From Pseudomonadota bacterium (lineage in GTDB: Bacteria > Pseudomonadota > Alphaproteobacteria > Rhizobiales > Rhizobiaceae), in contig JAEYXI010000429.1 in the NCBI GenBank assembly GCA_023428515.1, positions 1 to 5,791 of the forward strand: a DNA stretch of 5,791 nt. Reading direction: 5' to 3'. Of this stretch, positions 4,267 to 5,791 are shown piece after piece. The notes below the pieces were generated by a model. The model made no database searches, had not been told where the DNA came from, and saw nothing but the letters and a program-made list of their open reading frames with translations. Every line of letters begins with the position of its first letter. The first letter of the stretch is position 1. Made by a program: the position numbers and the translations under genes.

Positions 4267-5791
4267 ATGTCCAATCACGCCGTAGCAGGCGACGCGACGC
4301 TCGATGACGTCGCACCGAACGAAATCCATCCCGTGGACGAGAGGCTGCCTGCGCCGCGCCTCGCCGCGCTTGGCGCCCAGCATGTGCTTGTCATGTATGC
4401 CGGGGCGATCGCCGTGCCGCTCATCGTCGGCCGCGCGCTCAAGCTGGCTCCGGAAGACGTCGCCTTCCTGATCTCGGCCGACCTGTTCGTCTGCGGCCTC
4501 GTCACGCTGATCCAGTCGCTCGGCGCGACCCAGTGGTTCGGCATCCGCCTGCCGGTCATGATGGGCGTCACCTTCGCCGCCGTCGGGCCGATGGTCGCCA
4601 TGGCCAACGCCAATCCCGGCCCGGACGGTGCGCGCATGATCTTCGGCGCCATCATCGGGGCAGGCATTGCCGGCATACTGATCGCCCCGCTGGTCAGCCG
4701 CATGCTGCGCTTCTTCCCGCCTGTCGTCACCGGTACCATCATCCTGGTCATCGGCGTGTCGCTGATGCGCATCGGCATCAACTGGATATTCGGCAATCCG
4801 GTCGGGCCGACGGCGCCGAAGATCGTCGATCCGGCCAATGCAGAGTGGCTGAAATCGGTGGATGAATTCGCAGGCTCCGCCGGCTCGACCGTGCTCGCCG
4901 TCCCGGAGAAACTGGCGATTGCTCCTTCGCTCAGCAATCCCGCCTATGCCCAGCCCTCGCACATCCTCGTCTCGGCCATAGTGCTCGTCTCGATTCTGTT
5001 GATCGCTAGGTTCGGCAAGGGGTTCATCAGCAACATCGCCGTGCTGCTGGGGATCGTGATCGGCGGCGTCATTGCCGGCGTCTTCGGCATGATGCATTTC
5101 GACAAGGTCGGCGGCGCAGGCTGGTTCGCGCTGATCACGCCTTTCCATTTCGGCATGCCGATCTTCGACCCGGTCCTCATCCTCACCATGGTGCTGGTGA
5201 TGATCGTCGTCATGATCGAATCGACCGGCATGTTCCTGGCGCTCGGCGACATGACCGGCAGGAAGATCACGCGGCCGATGCTTTCGGCGGGCCTGCGCAC
5301 CGACGGGCTCGGCACCGTCATCGGCGGCATCTTCAATACTTTCCCCTACACCAGCTTCTCGCAGAATGTCGGGCTGGTGGGCGTCACCGGCGTGAAGAGC
5401 CGCTTCGTCTGCGTGGCGGGCGGCGTCATCCTCATCGTGCTCGGCCTAGTGCCCAAGATGGGCGCGCTGGTCGAGGCGCTGCCGACTTTCGTGCTCGGCG
5501 GGGCAGGGCTCGTCATGTTCGGCATGGTAGCCGCGACCGGCATCCGCATCCTGTCGGCCGTCGACTTCAAGTCGAGCCGCAACAATCTGTTCGTGGTCGC
5601 GGTGTCGCTCGGCTTCGGCATGATCCCGCTCGTCGCGCCCGACTTCAAGATGTGGCTGCCGCACGCCATCCACCCGCTGATCGAGTCCGGCATCCTCCTC
5701 GCCTCGGTCTCGGCCGTGGTTCTCAACGCCTTCTTCAACGGCGCCACCGGCGCGGAAGAGGATTTGCGCGAGGCGGGGATGGCTGCGGAGG
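4267..5791 (+). CDS. NCS2 family purine permease, UacT-like (urate/xanthine:H+ symporter), 3' end cut
   Basis: This is an inner-membrane nucleobase:cation symporter-2 (NAT/NCS2, UraA fold, 14 TM) for uptake of oxidised purines. The frame is open for 508 codons from ATG 4267 to the window edge; perhaps 20 residues are missing. Key sites: QH at 38-39 in TM1; VTFAAVGPM (101-109) in TM3; MIESTGMFLALGD (316-328) in TM8 with the essential acidic residue E318; RTDGLGT with D346; and the NAT signature QNVGLVGVTG at 366-375. Against E. coli UacT (482 aa, recalled, not aligned by software) the cores match closely, including GMPIFDP, LVPKMGALV and VLGGAGLVMFGM. Two differences stand out. Signature position 10 is Gly instead of the Arg of UacT. 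The TM5-TM6 periplasmic loop (about 174-231) is some 44 residues longer. Urate and/or xanthine is the likely substrate; which one is not decidable here. The start is set by AGGGGA 7 nt upstream. Confidence 0.93.
   Translation, partial: MSNHAVAGDATLDDVAPNEIHPVDERLPAPRLAALGAQHVLVMYAGAIAVPLIVGRALKLAPEDVAFLISADLFVCGLVTLIQSLGATQWFGIRLPVMMGVTFAAVGPMVAMANANPGPDGARMIFGAIIGAGIAGILIAPLVSRMLRFFPPVVTGTIILVIGVSLMRIGINWIFGNPVGPTAPKIVDPANAEWLKSVDEFAGSAGSTVLAVPEKLAIAPSLSNPAYAQPSHILVSAIVLVSILLIARFGKGFISNIAVLLGIVIGGVIAGVFGMMHFDKVGGAGWFALITPFHFGMPIFDPVLILTMVLVMIVVMIESTGMFLALGDMTGRKITRPMLSAGLRTDGLGTVIGGIFNTFPYTSFSQNVGLVGVTGVKSRFVCVAGGVILIVLGLVPKMGALVEALPTFVLGGAGLVMFGMVAATGIRILSAVDFKSSRNNLFVVAVSLGFGMIPLVAPDFKMWLPHAIHPLIESGILLASVSAVVLNAFFNGATGAEEDLREAGMAAE

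Noticed and set aside
4092..4307. Small plus-strand ORF (71 codons) in the divergent spacer overlapping the NCS2 start
   Set aside because: It is out of frame with the NCS2 gene, Arg-rich, has no convincing ribosome binding site and no recognisable product; a leader-peptide role cannot be supported.
3961..5148. Minus-strand open frame (395 codons) opposite the start of the NCS2 gene
   Set aside because: It has low-complexity Arg/Asp/Ala/His composition, is antisense to a clear NCS2 permease, and shows no family motif.
1..5791. Mobile element, CRISPR, toxin-antitoxin or defence system
   Set aside because: There are no transposase, integrase, nuclease-effector or antitoxin motifs, no regularly spaced repeats, and coding style is uniform across the window.

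Overview
The window reads as ordinary chromosomal DNA of a GC-rich alphaproteobacterium, most likely Rhizobiales (Mesorhizobium/Phyllobacteriaceae-like). This is inferred from the strong G/C third-position bias and the protein flavour, not from any database search. It holds five protein-coding genes, the last cut by the right edge. I see no RNA gene, insertion sequence, CRISPR array or integrase.

Layout, left to right. Positions 1-93 are non-coding apart from a possible 3' tail of an incoming gene, and carry a short palindrome. Next comes a TSUP (TauE/SafE-like) anion permease on the minus strand (94-879). A 105-bp divergent spacer separates it from a small TerB-like cytoplasmic protein on the plus strand (985-1449). 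That gene converges, with only 14 bp between stops, on an exodeoxyribonuclease III (xthA, minus, 1464-2255). After a 108-bp spacer with two hairpins comes an NCS1-family nucleobase/hydantoin-type symporter (minus, 2364-3815). A 451-bp intergenic region (3816-4266) then separates it from a divergent NCS2-family purine permease (plus, 4267 to the edge). That permease closely resembles the E. coli urate transporter UacT and continues to the window end in an open frame.

The functional theme is on the right side: two unrelated nucleobase symporters (NCS1 and NCS2) transcribed away from a shared, unusually long control region. This fits a purine/pyrimidine scavenging or catabolic locus, although no catabolic enzyme lies inside the window. 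Both transporters have the same strong Shine-Dalgarno arrangement (AGGGGA, 7 nt before ATG). The left half (permease, TerB-like, xthA) looks like unrelated single-gene units.

The points most worth a second look are: the composition of the NCS2 substrate-site motif (urate-like V but xanthine-like G); a roughly 44-residue extra periplasmic loop in the same protein; a Glu-to-Asp replacement at the metal-binding residue of the ExoIII homologue; and an 18-bp AT-rich palindrome plus a possible folded leader in the NCS1/NCS2 spacer. I found no convincing undescribed multi-gene system here.
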